From Agrypnia vestita (taxonomy: Eukaryota; Arthropoda; Insecta; Trichoptera; Phryganeidae), in contig JADDOH010007995.1 in assembly GCA_016648135.1 (NCBI GenBank), forward strand, positions 43,085-107,084: a stretch of DNA of 64,000 bases, read 5' to 3'. The notes under the pieces were generated by a model, which was not told the origin of the DNA, searched no databases, and was given only the letters and a program-made list of their open reading frames with translations. Position 1 is the stretch's first letter. Each line of letters begins with the position of its first letter. The translations under genes and the position numbers were made by a program. This document shows, piece after piece, positions 1 through 10,370 of the stretch.

Positions 1-29
1 AATTTATAATAATAACCCGTAAGAAATGA

Positions 30-267
30 TGGAACGTTGGTTCGCGTCTTTGCTAAGCTCTATTATATATTTATAGCATATTTTTGGCGATCTACGGAGA
101 GGCCGTAGACACATGCGTTAATCGGCCAGTTCGGGTTTGGTGTCCCAGAATTCAAACCCCATCTCCGGCCGATTTTTTAGCCATGAATTCGAAAGAAATT
201 ACGGACGTTATACAAATTTACCAGGATAGACAGACAGACAGAATGGACAGATAACGAAATTATTATA
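30..267 (+). repeat. Dispersed repeat with GACA-rich tail, copy 1
   Basis: This stretch shares an ordered series of words with the reverse complement of 45439-45660. Both contain TTCGCGTCTTTGCT, CGGCC..TTCGG, an AAATTACGGACGTTA-like block, a run of GACA units and a final ACGAAATTAT. The shared order and the simple-repeat tail suggest a SINE or the 3' end of a LINE. No coding potential or tRNA-like boxes were recognised, so the class is left open. Confidence 0.6.
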
Positions 268-1084
268 ATTGGGATAATTAATTTGTTACGTTTCCAGGTC
301 CCGTCTTACAATCTATCTTAATTTATTGCTTTTCTTTTAATTGTAAAATCAAAATATGATCTCTTTATCTTACTACAAGTGGTGTTTTAAACACACATTA
401 TTTTAACTAGATTACATCGTCTTTAATTAAAAAATTATTTTTTTCAAAAATAACAAATTTTGTAGAGCGAATTCTACGGTTTACAAAATTGGTTTTTCAC
501 TAGGCGTTTCTTAGCGTAAACCTTTAGACGATAAATTAAATATATGAAATTCATATTGCACGTACATATTTGCGGAAATATTAGTTTGATTGGCTTGCTA
601 AACCTGCGTTCGCCGCGTCATTCGTTGGCGCGTGTCTACCAATGGTATGTCTCTCCATATTTATATACTCTTGTGCTGCATGTTTTTCGTTTCCAAAATA
701 TAGTTGCCGTCATTCTTTGACATTTTTTAAACGTTTTCATGTTTAAGAAAACGTTTTCAGAGTCTTGACATGACCATTTATCAGTCAAACATTACACTTA
801 TGATTTGAATCACGATTTTCATAAAAAAAAGACTCCGCAGTTGACGTCATTATTTTACGAAAACAACCGAATATTTTTCATAGGATTTAAATATGCGTAA
901 TTCAAATAATAAATATTATATATTAAGATAATATTTACACATTTGCTCAATTATTTAAGATGATAATAAGGGTTTACTCCCCAATTCTCGATCAAACAAA
1001 CTAAATGTTTAAGATAGATAAAGCATATTATATTAAAAAATATTATTCTTATTTTGAAGTTGCAATTTCATAACAAACTTCTGT
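268..1084. other. AT-rich stretch, nothing recognised
   Basis: No exon, RNA gene or repeat family could be assigned. The sequence is AT-rich with short homopolymer runs. Confidence 0.5.
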
Positions 1085-1215
1085 GAATTTTTAAAAACCA
1101 AATTTATTAATCAATTAGAAAAGACGTAGGCACAGAAAAATCAAATCAACGAAAAAATATTTGGCCGCTACCGGGACTCGAACCACGGATCTCGTATCTC
1201 CCCGGGAAAGGTGCG
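1085..1215 (-). repeat. tRNA-derived SINE-like repeat, copy 1
   Basis: This is colinear with 51370-51530 (shared words include TTCTGTGAA, AACCAAATT, TTAATCAATTAGAAA and ACGAAAAAATATT). It carries a reverse-strand B-box-like word (GGACTCGAACC, about 1174-1184), which marks a tRNA-derived pol III head on the minus strand. This copy is degenerate after about 1200. Confidence 0.55.
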
Positions 1216-1570
1216 TTACGTTTAAATAATTTTGGTTAGTGCAGACATTGAATATTTTTATGATTTCCTTTATAAGTTCCTCATCTAGTTTAGAATTATT
1301 AAGTAAATCAATAAAAATGTTATTTGTATCAATTGTGTGACATTTGTGAAAAGATTGACTACATCAAATGATATTATTTTAGCATTATTGGGTATGTGTA
1401 AATTTAAAAAAATTGAATTCTAGAAACACATTAATAAATAATATCACATTTCAGTCCACTTCACCACTCCTAGAGCTTTTTCGGAAAAAAGTACCCTTCA
1501 CCACCGCGCGCCCCCCTGACCTACCCGATTAGATTGATAAATTTTGTATTTAAGTTAGTTATTATTATAC

Positions 1571-1668
1571 CTGATCATGAGAGGGATTGCTCCTCTCGAA
1601 AGTAAAGTAGTAATTTAATAACTAATATTGTGTGTGCGTATTATAAAGTAAAGTAAAACATATTTTAA
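1571..1668 (+). repeat. Hammerhead-like tail, family A, degenerate copy
   Basis: The block matches the right arm of the foldback at 44528-44635: a CTGATCA box (one change from CTGATGA), stem GAGAGG...CCTCTC, then CGAAAGTAAAG in place of CGAAACTATAG, and the common trailer TAATTTAATAACT..ATTGTGTGTG. The changed core box and lost palindrome make it an inactive relic. Confidence 0.55.
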
Positions 1669-1867
1669 ATTACGAGTACAATGTTGCACCACGAAATATC
1701 TGCCAAATCTTTCAACGATTAATATAATTTGTTTTAAATTATGATTTATTAAATTAGGATTGAGTTGCAGTTAAAAAAATTATTGGACAACCCAAATACT
1801 ACTTTCATATGTATTCACATCTAAAATTCTTTTAATTATTCATCAAAAGTGACTTCTAATTTAAATA

Positions 1868-2090
1868 ATGGATCACACTGTAGGTACATCTGTATATAAC
1901 CGGCCCGCCCGGCCTAAATTCAAATTATATATTAAAAAAAAGAAATGTCTCGATGCTGTTGTGTCCATGACAATGACCCGTAATGGCAGGAATGGCGGGG
2001 GCTCGGGGACCAGTCCTGATGGCCCAGTCCGCCCACAGCCAGGAGCCAGCGACCCGCCCCCGCCCACACGGTAGATCCTACGTGTTTACA
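1868..2090. other. GC-rich patch, unassigned
   Basis: About 1965-2075 is much richer in G+C than its surroundings and is open in more than one frame. The predicted peptides are low-complexity (Gly/Pro-rich) and match nothing I know. It may be a transposon fragment; no splice sites or start context support an exon. Confidence 0.3.
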
Positions 2091-2216
2091 TTCCCGTCGC
2101 CGTTTTAGAGTTGACACACTGACATTGTTAATTTTTCAAATTCAGACGTTAACGCCACTTCTGTCAAAAATTACTAGCTGCCTGTAGTATTCATTTGACT
2201 TGTTTTTTAAGCACTT

Positions 2217-2480
2217 TTGGCTTCTCCAAACGGCAACATTCTCCATTTGGATATTTTTCTTAATTTTAATTTTGATCTTCCATTTGAGGATAATACAAGG
2301 CCACAAATTTTACACAAAAAAGGCATAGATTTGCGACTTAACAATCTGGAAGCAATAGAAATTAATAAAGATATCAATAATAATAACCAAATAAATTTAT
2401 CCAATAGTCCGATTTTAAAGTTGTTCCCTCTCTCTTCGCTTAACCCCTCCCCTTTCCTCTCCACCTGGTTGACATTCTGA
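2217..2480 (+). pseudogene. Penelope-like element, C-terminal endonuclease remnant
   Basis: The plus frame (87 codons) contains the pattern ILHKKG..L..LEAIEINK followed by an N-rich segment and a QINL..SPILKLF end. This resembles the C-terminus of the GIY-YIG endonuclease domain of Penelope-like retroelements. The rest of the reverse transcriptase/endonuclease is missing, so this is a 5'-truncated, non-autonomous copy. The hammerhead-like motif at 2544 lies about 65 bp downstream, as expected for a Penelope 3' terminal region. The family call rests on pattern memory, not alignment. Confidence 0.6.
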
Positions 2481-2540
2481 TCCTCGCTGTTTTTCTTTCC
2501 CTATGTAAATGTCTGTTCTTAGATTAGTCTATATTATATT

Positions 2541-2600
2541 ATACTGATGAAGGTTGAGACTAACCGAAACTAGTTGACGAATATATATGTAGTAATAAGT
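2541..2600 (+). ncRNA. Hammerhead-ribozyme-like motif of the Penelope-like remnant
   Basis: CTGATGA (2544-2550) is followed by one unpaired A, a GGTT/AACC stem with a six-base loop, GAAA (2566-2569), the self-complementary ACTAGT, then TG. That matches the layout core box 1, helix II, core box 2, palindromic helix III and GUU cleavage triplet. Helix I is weak: only an offset AT-rich pairing is seen. The extra A before stem II departs from the canonical core, so activity is uncertain. Confidence 0.5.
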
Positions 2601-2634
2601 GGTTTAAAACTTAGTATTTAATCAAGCTATATTA

Positions 2635-2790
2635 TAGATGTCGCATAGAGACAAGATTATTTTTATTATGGGAAAGCAGGTATGAAAATCTTTGGGTGTT
2701 CATAGAGCTTACGACCTATCGTACGGCTGGCTTAAGTGATCACTTTACACAATTTAACGTTTACCATTTCCACCTGAATTATTTAATTTA
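2635..2790 (+). repeat. MITE of the GTCTC-AGAGACGAAGC family, degenerate
   Basis: This copy shares an ordered set of words with 12885-13060, 42660-42858, 47375-47535 and the reverse of 60895-61160: CATAGAGACAAG, ATGGGAAA, CTTACGACCT, GGCTTAAGTGATCACTTTACA, AACGTTTACCA. It is diverged and has lost a recognisable inverted terminus. Confidence 0.5.
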
Positions 2791-2799
2791 ATTTTAAAT

Positions 2800-3075
2800 T
2801 TTAATATTATGTCAAGCCATGTTGTTGTCTTGCTTTAAAATTTGATATTTTTCTGTTTGAAGCCATCTTCCAGCTCGAATTTTTTGCTGTATCCTTCATC
2901 CGTTGTACTGGTATGCTTGCAATATGTATGGTTGCAGTATGCTGATTTAACCTGTGTGTTCGAGGTCTAAGAGGGATAGGAAGAGTCGAGGAGCTGCTGC
3001 TAGCTATCCGAGATAGAGATGGTTTCTCTCGGGTGATCGGGGGGACCTGATGAGACACTTAAAGAAGAAGAAGTT
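2800..3075 (-). repeat. Probable LINE 3' tail fragment
   Basis: Read on the minus strand it begins with the TTCTTCTTCTT run that also ends the RTE-like fragment near 17445, followed by unassigned sequence. A short word (GCAGTATGCTGATTTA..CCTGTG, about 2935) recurs at about 3359. Assignment to a specific element was not possible. Confidence 0.3.
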
Positions 3076-5749
3076 CGAGGTTTGTTCGACTTATTACGTT
3101 ATTTCAGACTGTCTTGAAAGTTTGAAGCTTCGTATTATTATCATGTCTGCTATATAAATCGATCGGAAACTCTCCTGTTAAGGGTAATATTTTTTTATCT
3201 TATCTTCTATTGAATAAATCTTTATTAAAATATTGAGATATAAAGTATTGATATTTCATATAATGATGATACATTGATAAAAAGTGTGACAATATAAAAG
3301 TTTATTTGACACTATCGAACAGTACCGTTGAATGTCCTTTGTATGTCTGATCATGTTGCAGTATGCTGATTTATCCTGTGCAAAATGTATAAAATTTCCA
3401 ACATCTTGAACATCTTGTAGTTATTAAGTTACGCATTCAAGATGACTTATTTATTCATTAAGGCAGCAATATCCAAAAAAATAAATAAATGTTTTGAATG
3501 CAGTCACCGAAAATTACTTATTTAAAATGTACTGAATTCTAGATTGTATGCATCTATCCCTTCCAAAATCATGTTTCCTATAAATTTATAGTCATAATTA
3601 GTAATTAGTAATTAATTAATTAATTCGTAATCCTCGATGACGGCATTATTTATATTTTTGGATATTTAATTATTTATTTGTTTACGCCCATTACAGGCTT
3701 TTACATAAAAAATATGACATGAAATTCAAAAAGTATATACCTTAAACAATATCAAGACATGCTCAATACTGTCTATATGCCCATTATAATATGGAGACCA
3801 AACTGATGAGCAATATTCTAATTGGCTCCGGCTAATAATATTGTTACCTTTGCTTTTATACCCCACATATATTTCATTGCGAAAGTCATTAAGAGCTACA
3901 AGTTCTTTTTTTGCGAGGCATTTTAGTACCTCTTGTGATCAACCCGGTAGATCTCTAACACACGTCGTTATAGTCACATCTCAAATGCCTCCTTTAATAG
4001 TTGGTTATTTTAAGGACTGCGACTTCATAAAGTAGTAGGTTTATTCTATTTCATTGCCCACCAGGAGGGACTTATGTCTCGATAAAAACAGAGATTCTTC
4101 GATTTCACAAAAAAGATTCGATTGCCAAGTCAGGATATCACTCCTTCTACAGCCATCAGTACGAGATTGGCAAACGGAAAGTGTCAATCTTTGAATACAC
4201 GTTAAGCATGTTCCTTTTTTGCCTATGAACTTTTTTTAAATAGAGATGCGAATAAGTACTATTTTCAAAATAGGCTAGACGCTTGATCTGTGTAAATAGG
4301 ATGAATTTTCTGGTCTAATGAAATTAGGCTCCAATTACCGATATTGGATCACTAGGCGAGAGCAACAAACATTTGGATAGACTGCAATAGCAACATGCGT
4401 ATAATGAAGTGCTGTAAAATGTAGTCTTCGAAATGTAGTGCTGGACGAGCAAGTCATGACGGCACACAGTGTGACGCACAAATTCCTCAATATTGCGACA
4501 AATCCAACCTCAGCAAGCTCCATTTAAGGTAGTAAATAAAAAAAACTCTTCTAATTAAGCTTCCATATGACAGCCTAGAAAGAGAAAAATATTCTGTAAA
4601 AACTTTAGAACCAAGAAGACATGGAACGATTGATGGATGCTTCGCATCTAGCCTAAGAAACCCTGGTGTCAGCTTTGAGTGCATGAAGATGCATCGAGAG
4701 TCTTGTCTAATCTGAATGAAATCACTAGTGAAATACAGACATGAAAGAAAAAATAAAATAAAAGTAGTTGAGATTTTCTTCTTTTGCAATGTAATAATTT
4801 CAAAACGACATATTTTTACTTAAAAATTGTGAAAATTGAACGTTTTGCTTCATTGCATCTTAAGGCCGCTGACCGGATCACCTGTATCAACCGGAACTGC
4901 TGTCTAAATTCGTTACCTCTCTTGAATAGTAGTACCCTTCTTGAATCTACTATGGACATCGAGATACCAATCGGTGTAACGTGTCTGAAGATTGAAAAAT
5001 AGCACGTTATTGTTCCGTCATTAACATTTTTCACCTGATACCTACATACTTTACATACTCTTATATAAGTGTTATGTATAATTTTTCATCTGTAAGAGTA
5101 CTATAACCGTTGCGGTCTACCAACCAACAAGAAATGCACAAACTCTGTAATTTTAATCTGAAGATTATTATAATACAGATGTCAAATTTTCAAGCTTGAC
5201 ATTTTCTTTATTATATTATTATTATTTATTACTAAATTTTTAAATTTGGAATTAAAAAAAATATGGAAAATGAAGTTATTATCAATTATTTTTCTAATTA
5301 AAGTTTATATATTTAACTTAAATATTAAAACTTAAATCATATATGGAATTTATTCATGATCAACCATCAATCGTCAACAATCTTACGATTATTAAAATCG
5401 ATGAGATAAAACGTTGTTTACTCTACTAGAATTTAAATATATATTATATTCACATATCGATGAGAAGATCTGCTACTTGAGTAAAATAATATATAACTAA
5501 GCTCAAGCATAGATTTATTTCATCCATTTTAATGACCATGATGAGTAATCTCTACAAAGTTATCGCCGATTCATCAATAATATTCTTACGTTTTTTCAAA
5601 CAAAGTTATATGCTTTTGCTTAGAAAAATAGGGCAATCATTGTGTTCTCTCAGGACAAGTTTAAAATTAATTGACAAAGTGCTATATGAAATTAATGCTA
5701 AACCAGAAAAATCATTAAAAATATTCGTGAATAATTGACTACATCAAAA
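3076..5749. other. Long AT-rich stretch without recognised gene
   Basis: No exon was found. A block near 3464-3520 (GGCAGCAATATCC..TTTTGAATGCAGTCACC) recurs at 54572-54625, so part of this is repeat. Open frames of 60-100 codons here (for example 4487-4789 minus) have no recognisable domain and are in AT-rich sequence where such lengths arise by chance. Confidence 0.45.
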
Positions 5750-5983
5750 ATATGTTAAATAAAAATAACCCATAACTTTTATTTAAAATTTGTAGTACAC
5801 ACACGATATTACTTCTATAGTTTCAAGAGGATGAGTCCCTCTATATCAATAGTTATAAAAATTAACAAGAATACAACGTATACTAAAAATAAAATCCTTA
5901 AAATTAAAATCAAGCTTCTTTTGCCAAATATTTACCTTTTTTCAATTATTATCAATTCAATAAATCAAGTACTAATGTGAAAT
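5750..5983 (-). mobile_element. Inverted Penelope-like tail, left half (interrupted by RTE)
   Basis: On the minus strand this carries the same words as the plus-strand tail at 6406-6560: TTTCACATTAGTACTT near 5970-5983 and TTTTTAGTATAC..TTGTAT near 5870-5890. Further out it carries a family-A hammerhead relic (CTCTTGAAACTATAG, about 5812-5850). The two halves were adjacent inverted tails before an RTE-like LINE inserted between them. Confidence 0.5.
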
Positions 5984-6395
5984 CAATACTAACTAAGAGG
6001 AATGAGCGAGCACTGAACGTTTTTGAAAGGAAATTTTTGAGGAGTATCTTCGGACCGGCTCTATAAAATGGACTTTAGCGGAGACGTTACAACAATGAGC
6101 TCTACACTCTGTTTAAGGAGCTAAACGTCACAAAATTTATAAAACTGAGAAGACTTCGGTGGTTAGGTCATGTGGAGAGAATGACCGAGCATCAAGCACC
6201 AAAGTCCCTGCTGAACTCAAGGCCGATAGGGCGAGAGAGCTTAGGATGGCCAAAATTAATATGGAGCGACAACGTTCTCAAAGACATTTCTGCCTTGGAG
6301 CGAGCTGGCACTAAACCGAGATGAGTGGAGGAAGACCCTTGAGGAGGCCAAGACCCACCTGGGGTTGTAGGCCAAGAGTGATGATGATGATGATG
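5984..6395 (+). mobile_element. 5'-truncated RTE-like LINE insertion
   Basis: The plus strand encodes the degenerate C-terminal tail typical of RTE-type reverse transcriptases, including KLRRLRWLGHVERM (about 6140-6185). It ends in a short (GAT)n run (6380-6395). It is bounded by a 10-bp direct repeat, AATGTGAAAT, at 5974-5983 and 6396-6405, consistent with target-primed insertion. Internal stops and the missing upstream portion make it a dead copy. A separate relic of the same 3' end is at 12122-12172 on the minus strand. Confidence 0.75.
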
Positions 6396-6405
6396 AATGT
6401 GAAAT

Positions 6406-6575
6406 GAAATAAACAACTTTGTTTTCACATTAGTACTTAATTTGTTATTCATCTCCCATATATTTATTTTTTGATTTTGCTAATGTCTATAAATCGATTT
6501 TTAATTTTTAGTATACCTTGTATCCTGATGAAGCTTAAATAAAAATTATATTTTAAATTTTAAAGTTGTGCCACG
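6406..6575 (+). mobile_element. Penelope-like tail, right half
   Basis: TTTCACATTAGTACTTAATTTG, an AT-rich trailer and TGTATCCTGATGAAG (about 6519-6533) follow the order seen in the other Penelope-like tails. The GAAA box expected after the CTGATGA stem is not present, so the ribozyme-like motif is broken here. Confidence 0.5.
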
Positions 6576-7679
6576 AAGTGACTGACAGATTATTCAATGG
6601 TAAAAATAACCCATATTGTAAAGATTAACGAAGTATCTAAACATCGATTATTCATACGTTAATTTATTCTAGGTACCGTACGTTATCATAATTAATCACA
6701 ATATGGGTAGGTGGCACATCGGTATGCATATATGTATGTAAGCACTTACACTATATAAGGTTACGTACAAGAATACCTTTTCCGTTGGCTTTTTGTGTTC
6801 TCCAAAACGAAAGGCGATCTGTGGCTCGGATTAAACCGGTATATGAGAAATATATATGCGACAAGAGGCAGGATAAGAAGTGGGACGATGACGGTCAAGG
6901 ACACGGACCGTTACGGTACTTTCAAGAGAGCACATTTTTGTTTGATAATCAGGCCTGACTGCGCCCGGAGACGCACAGAGCCAGGAGGATAATGCTCACG
7001 GAATATTAATCTCTGCCGCGTTTGTACCGAGCGTCTAGCAACTCGTCCAAGTGGCCCAAATCACGAGATTACTTATTCGTCGGTGAAGAGAATTTCAATC
7101 TGATAAGTCCTGCCCTACATGACGCTGAATCGGGGTTTGACCGTGTAAAAATAAAACGCGTTGAAATCATTTTTAGTTTAATAAATACCGGCATCTTCAA
7201 CTGATTGCTTGAACATGATTTTTTTTTAAATTTCATGCCCAGAGAAGGAAATGGAAAATGTAACGAACCAAGACGGTCGATAATATCCGGAATTGTAATA
7301 CTCCCGAATATCCGGTAGGGAAAAAAGTCTCGAATAAAAAATAAAAATAAAAAAATCAAAAAATAATTATAAATACGATTTAATTAATTAATTAAATTTG
7401 AGAAATAAATGGACAATAATTACGAACACTAAATCTTGGAAATGAATTTTAAACTCCGCAGCTGCTGACGATTTCACGATTTTTGTACCTTTATCACTAA
7501 CCGAATCAATAGTTTCTAAAATCCATATTACTTATTATATTCTAAATATCGAAACATGCCTTAATCCCGCAGAGGTAAACGTCGATCTAGATCGATCAGT
7601 TCAATACACTCTCCGTAAAAAATGGAAGACAAAATTAAAATGAATGACAGCCGCTTTCTGTGTGACATTTCAGCACTGT
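6576..7679. other. No gene recognised
   Basis: The segment is moderately mixed in composition with a TATATAAGG word near 6752 and open frames of 60-96 codons (6795-6992 plus, 7069-7359 minus). None shows a known domain or convincing splice sites. A transcription unit cannot be excluded but is not supported. Confidence 0.4.
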
Positions 7680-7699
7680 AAGCGCTTGTGTTATAAGGT

Positions 7700-7950
7700 A
7701 CACATACACGTGCTCATTAGTGACACGTGAGCATGCGCGGTATTGAGCTTCTTGAGCTATTGCTAGTTAGTAGCATGTTTGTACGCACATTGCTAGTAAT
7801 GAGCATGCTCATTAATCAAAGAATTCAAAAATCAACCGCCGCGGTTAATTTATGAGCACGCTCATTTTATTTGCGGGTGGAAGGGGTATCTTTTGAGCAT
7901 GTGTGAATAGACTTGATTATGAGCATGCCAATGTCATTCGCGAGTAGTAT
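7700..7950. promoter_or_regulatory. Cluster of GAGCATG/GCATGC words
   Basis: The words GAGCATG or TAGCATG, or the reverse form CATGCTC, recur about seven times in 250 bp (for example near 7730, 7771, 7801, 7852, 7896 and 7922). They include the palindrome ATGAGCATGCTCAT near 7799 and a near-copy ATGAGCACGCTCAT. Such clustering suggests repeated binding sites or a decayed short tandem repeat. No protein is implied by the sequence alone. Confidence 0.35.
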
Positions 7951-8614
7951 CGATTATCGATGCGATCTTCTCAGTCCGCGACAGATGAAACAAATATGGC
8001 GCGCTGGGAAGATGAAACAAAACGTTACTTTTCGTGACTTATTATAGAAATCACGAATGTCTGTGGAATACTCGCTATATAAAAATAATATAGCGAGATG
8101 TTTGTATAATAATGTTTATGAAACTTTATTAAAAAGCATAAAAACATGAATGATTCAAATCTTACAATAAAAATTATGAAAATTAAAATGTGCGGATTAT
8201 TGTTATCGGGATATTGTTACCGCAAAGTTATTTTGCAGTTATTGAAGAAGTTATTAATTAATCAACGACAAAAAAAAAACTAATCTTCGTTTGCCGCGTT
8301 GTATTTAATCATTTTTACACTGGCATCGATCCTACTATCCGACACGGGCACGGTTACGGTCCGACAGGCCCGGGTCAAACTGAGTTATTATTTACTTTTG
8401 AGATTGAATGCAGGGATAGTCTACAAAGCGAAGACAATCAAGCCAGTAACGGTTCGCCCTGCCGCGGAGACCATTCTTCGGTAGGTGGCGCACCGCGTGT
8501 GGGAAACAATTCTGTAATCCAATTAATAAACAGGGTAAGAAAAATGCTCTCATTGAAATGTGCACGTTTTTTAATAAATCTAAATTATTAATAAACCTGC
8601 ACAAATATTATACA
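7951..8614 (+). other. Spacer containing a long open frame without ATG
   Basis: One plus frame appears open from about 8265 to 8588 and runs through a GC-rich patch (8330-8480). Within it a possible acceptor (TGCAG|GG near 8412) and a possible donor (TTCG|GTAGGT near 8480) frame a short exon-like segment. No domain is recognised and the pyrimidine tract is poor, so it is not called as a CDS. Confidence 0.3.
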
Positions 8615-8965
8615 GAGAAGAGGGACCCACCACACACACAGCTCCCATATCGGCCCTACACTTTCGCTACTCATGTTCGTTTTTTTTTAATGCTTAAGTG
8701 GCCATACCGCCCAGCTGACGTTCATGGGAATGCGAGCGGGATGGGTGGCGTCCACACAAAACCTCTTCTCTGCTTCCAAGGCTCAGGGACAAATGACAAT
8801 TGGAACATACTTATTATCCATTATGTTGTAATTACAAGTTACATACATATGTACAAGAAATGCTACAGTTAATGTACAAAATATATATGCATACATTCCA
8901 TAATAGTAATAAGCATGACAACACAACATGTAGACATACAACTTAGGAGCCAGATTAATTTAAAT
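8615..8965 (+). repeat. Dispersed repeat, copy without insertion
   Basis: This is colinear with 56835-57360 over about 330 bp (GAGAAGAGGGACCCACC, GTCCACACAAAACCTCTTCTCTGC, GACAATTGGAACATA, TGTACAAGAAATGCTACAG, GAGCCAGATTAATT). The distal copy carries a 144-bp MITE that is absent here. Part of the unit recurs near 60118-60180. It is probably a LINE untranslated region or a SINE. Confidence 0.65.
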
Positions 8966-9007
8966 GAACACAGAATTAATATTGTCACGAATATTGTACA
9001 TAATTGA

Positions 9008-9375
9008 AATTAATAAGAATGTATTTTGTTTTTACCACTAATTTGATGAAAATACCAACATATTTCGGGGCCAATGATCCCTTCATCAGAATACAACGTA
9101 ACTAAAAATTAAAAATTAAAAATCGATGTATTGACAATAACATAATAAAAATATGGGAAATGAATAAATAATTAAGTACTAATATGAAAACAAATTTAAT
9201 AGATTACTATTTGTAAAAAGGACCTGGTTATTGATAATATTCAATGAACTATTAACAACATCTTTTCATGTTTCCAAAATTTCTAATTAATCCAACTATT
9301 GGCTATTGGCCCCGAAACATGTTGGTATTTTCAACAAATTAGTGCTGAAAAAAAAAATATTCTTATTAATTATAT
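9008..9375. mobile_element. Foldback element with Penelope-like tail
   Basis: The ends are inverted copies: TTAATAAGAATGTATTTTG..CCACTAATTTGATGAAAATACCAAC..CGGGGCC on the left, and its reverse complement at 9309-9370. Between them (about 9178-9255, minus) lies a peptide pattern matching the end of the Penelope-like remnant at 33000-33070 (NIINNQVLF.NS.LLNLFSY). The right arm has lost the CTGATGA box. Confidence 0.6.
9052..9094 (-). ncRNA. Hammerhead-like motif
   Basis: On the minus strand, CTGATGA (9089-9083) is followed by a GGG/CCC stem, GAAA, ATATGT (one change from the palindrome ACATGT) and T. The flanks pair over five positions (GTATT with GGTAT, allowing G-U). It lies at the 3' end of a Penelope-like peptide remnant. 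Confidence 0.45.
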
Positions 9376-9379
9376 TAAT

Positions 9380-10310
9380 AATGTCGCCACAAAGACATTT
9401 TGTTCTTGCTTATTAAAAATTATTCGCTTTGATACAAGTTAAAAAAAATTTTTGAAACCTCGCAAAAATTTAAAAAAAAATTCTCAACATAAATTACTTC
9501 CGCAATAGTCTGACATTTTACAAAAGAAATGTCAGTAACATTGAGAAAAATGCAAACTTTGATGTCGTTTATCTCAATTTAAACCTTTCAAAAAAAAAAA
9601 ATTGTTCAAATTAATACACGGTTTTAATAATTTTATTTGACTTGTATCAAATCACAAACTGTGATTTGTGATTTGATTGTGATTTGTGAAAAAAATCACA
9701 AAATAATTTCCAGACGACCTGAATAAAATGAACTAAAACCTGATTTGAAACCATTTTTTCGTAACTTAATCAGTACATTGACATAATTGATGGCCACCAT
9801 ACTTGCCGCATCCTGTTACTATTTCTCATGGTGACACTAAGGACGATAAGGTGGAGGCATAAACACATGCGGGTGATAAATGATTGAAGTGTGGAACCAT
9901 AGCTGCTGTTGTGAGCTGCTGAAGAAAAACTGGAATATTTCAGTACATCAACGTGATATGACTATGACGTAATACTAATAAAAAGCCTTAGGCCGAATGA
10001 ACTAATTAGGTCTAATAAAGAAAAATTATGGTTTTTTGAAAGTAAATTATCTACGATTGGGTTGTATGGGATGGGACAGAAGGATCACATGTGAATGAAG
10101 AGCCACCTCCATAATTCGACTTACCATTCGTGTTCATAAATACTGTAGTATTCGCGTTGGTTTTTTGTGAGATGCGATAGTGTTAATGGCAGCTGAGAAC
10201 TTGCATATTCATACACAATTATATTATAATATAGATTGCAATATATGTATATATAGATGTAATATGCGAGTTGAATCAGTACGTCATGCTGGGTGTATGC
10301 TGACGTCCTC
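9380..10310. other. No gene; low-complexity and repeat-like words
   Basis: About 9410-9620 has poly-A-rich text that recurs loosely at 14640-14780 and 41560-41700. About 9648-9705 holds several tandem-like copies of GTGATTTGTGATTT. The rest was not assigned. Confidence 0.4.
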
Positions 10311-10314
10311 TAGT

Positions 10315-10370
10315 GATGGGTAAGTACCGCTCTGGATAATGAGTTCAGGATTCGATTCCTAATCACCATC
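10315..10370 (+). repeat. tRNA-like sequence, shortened
   Basis: GATGG at the start can pair with CCATC at the end. A B-box-like word (GGATTCGATTCC, 10348-10359) lies at the expected 3' position, and a short T run follows. At 56 nt it is too short for a tRNA with all arms, so it is read as a tRNA pseudogene or SINE head. Confidence 0.35.

Noticed and set aside
1868..2117. Overlapping open frames on both strands (64-68 codons)
   Set aside because: Gly/Pro-rich translations of a GC-rich patch on both strands at once, a compositional effect.
6795..7204. Two plus-strand frames after a TATATAAGG word
   Set aside because: Neither peptide has a domain, and no intron signals or conserved start context support a gene.
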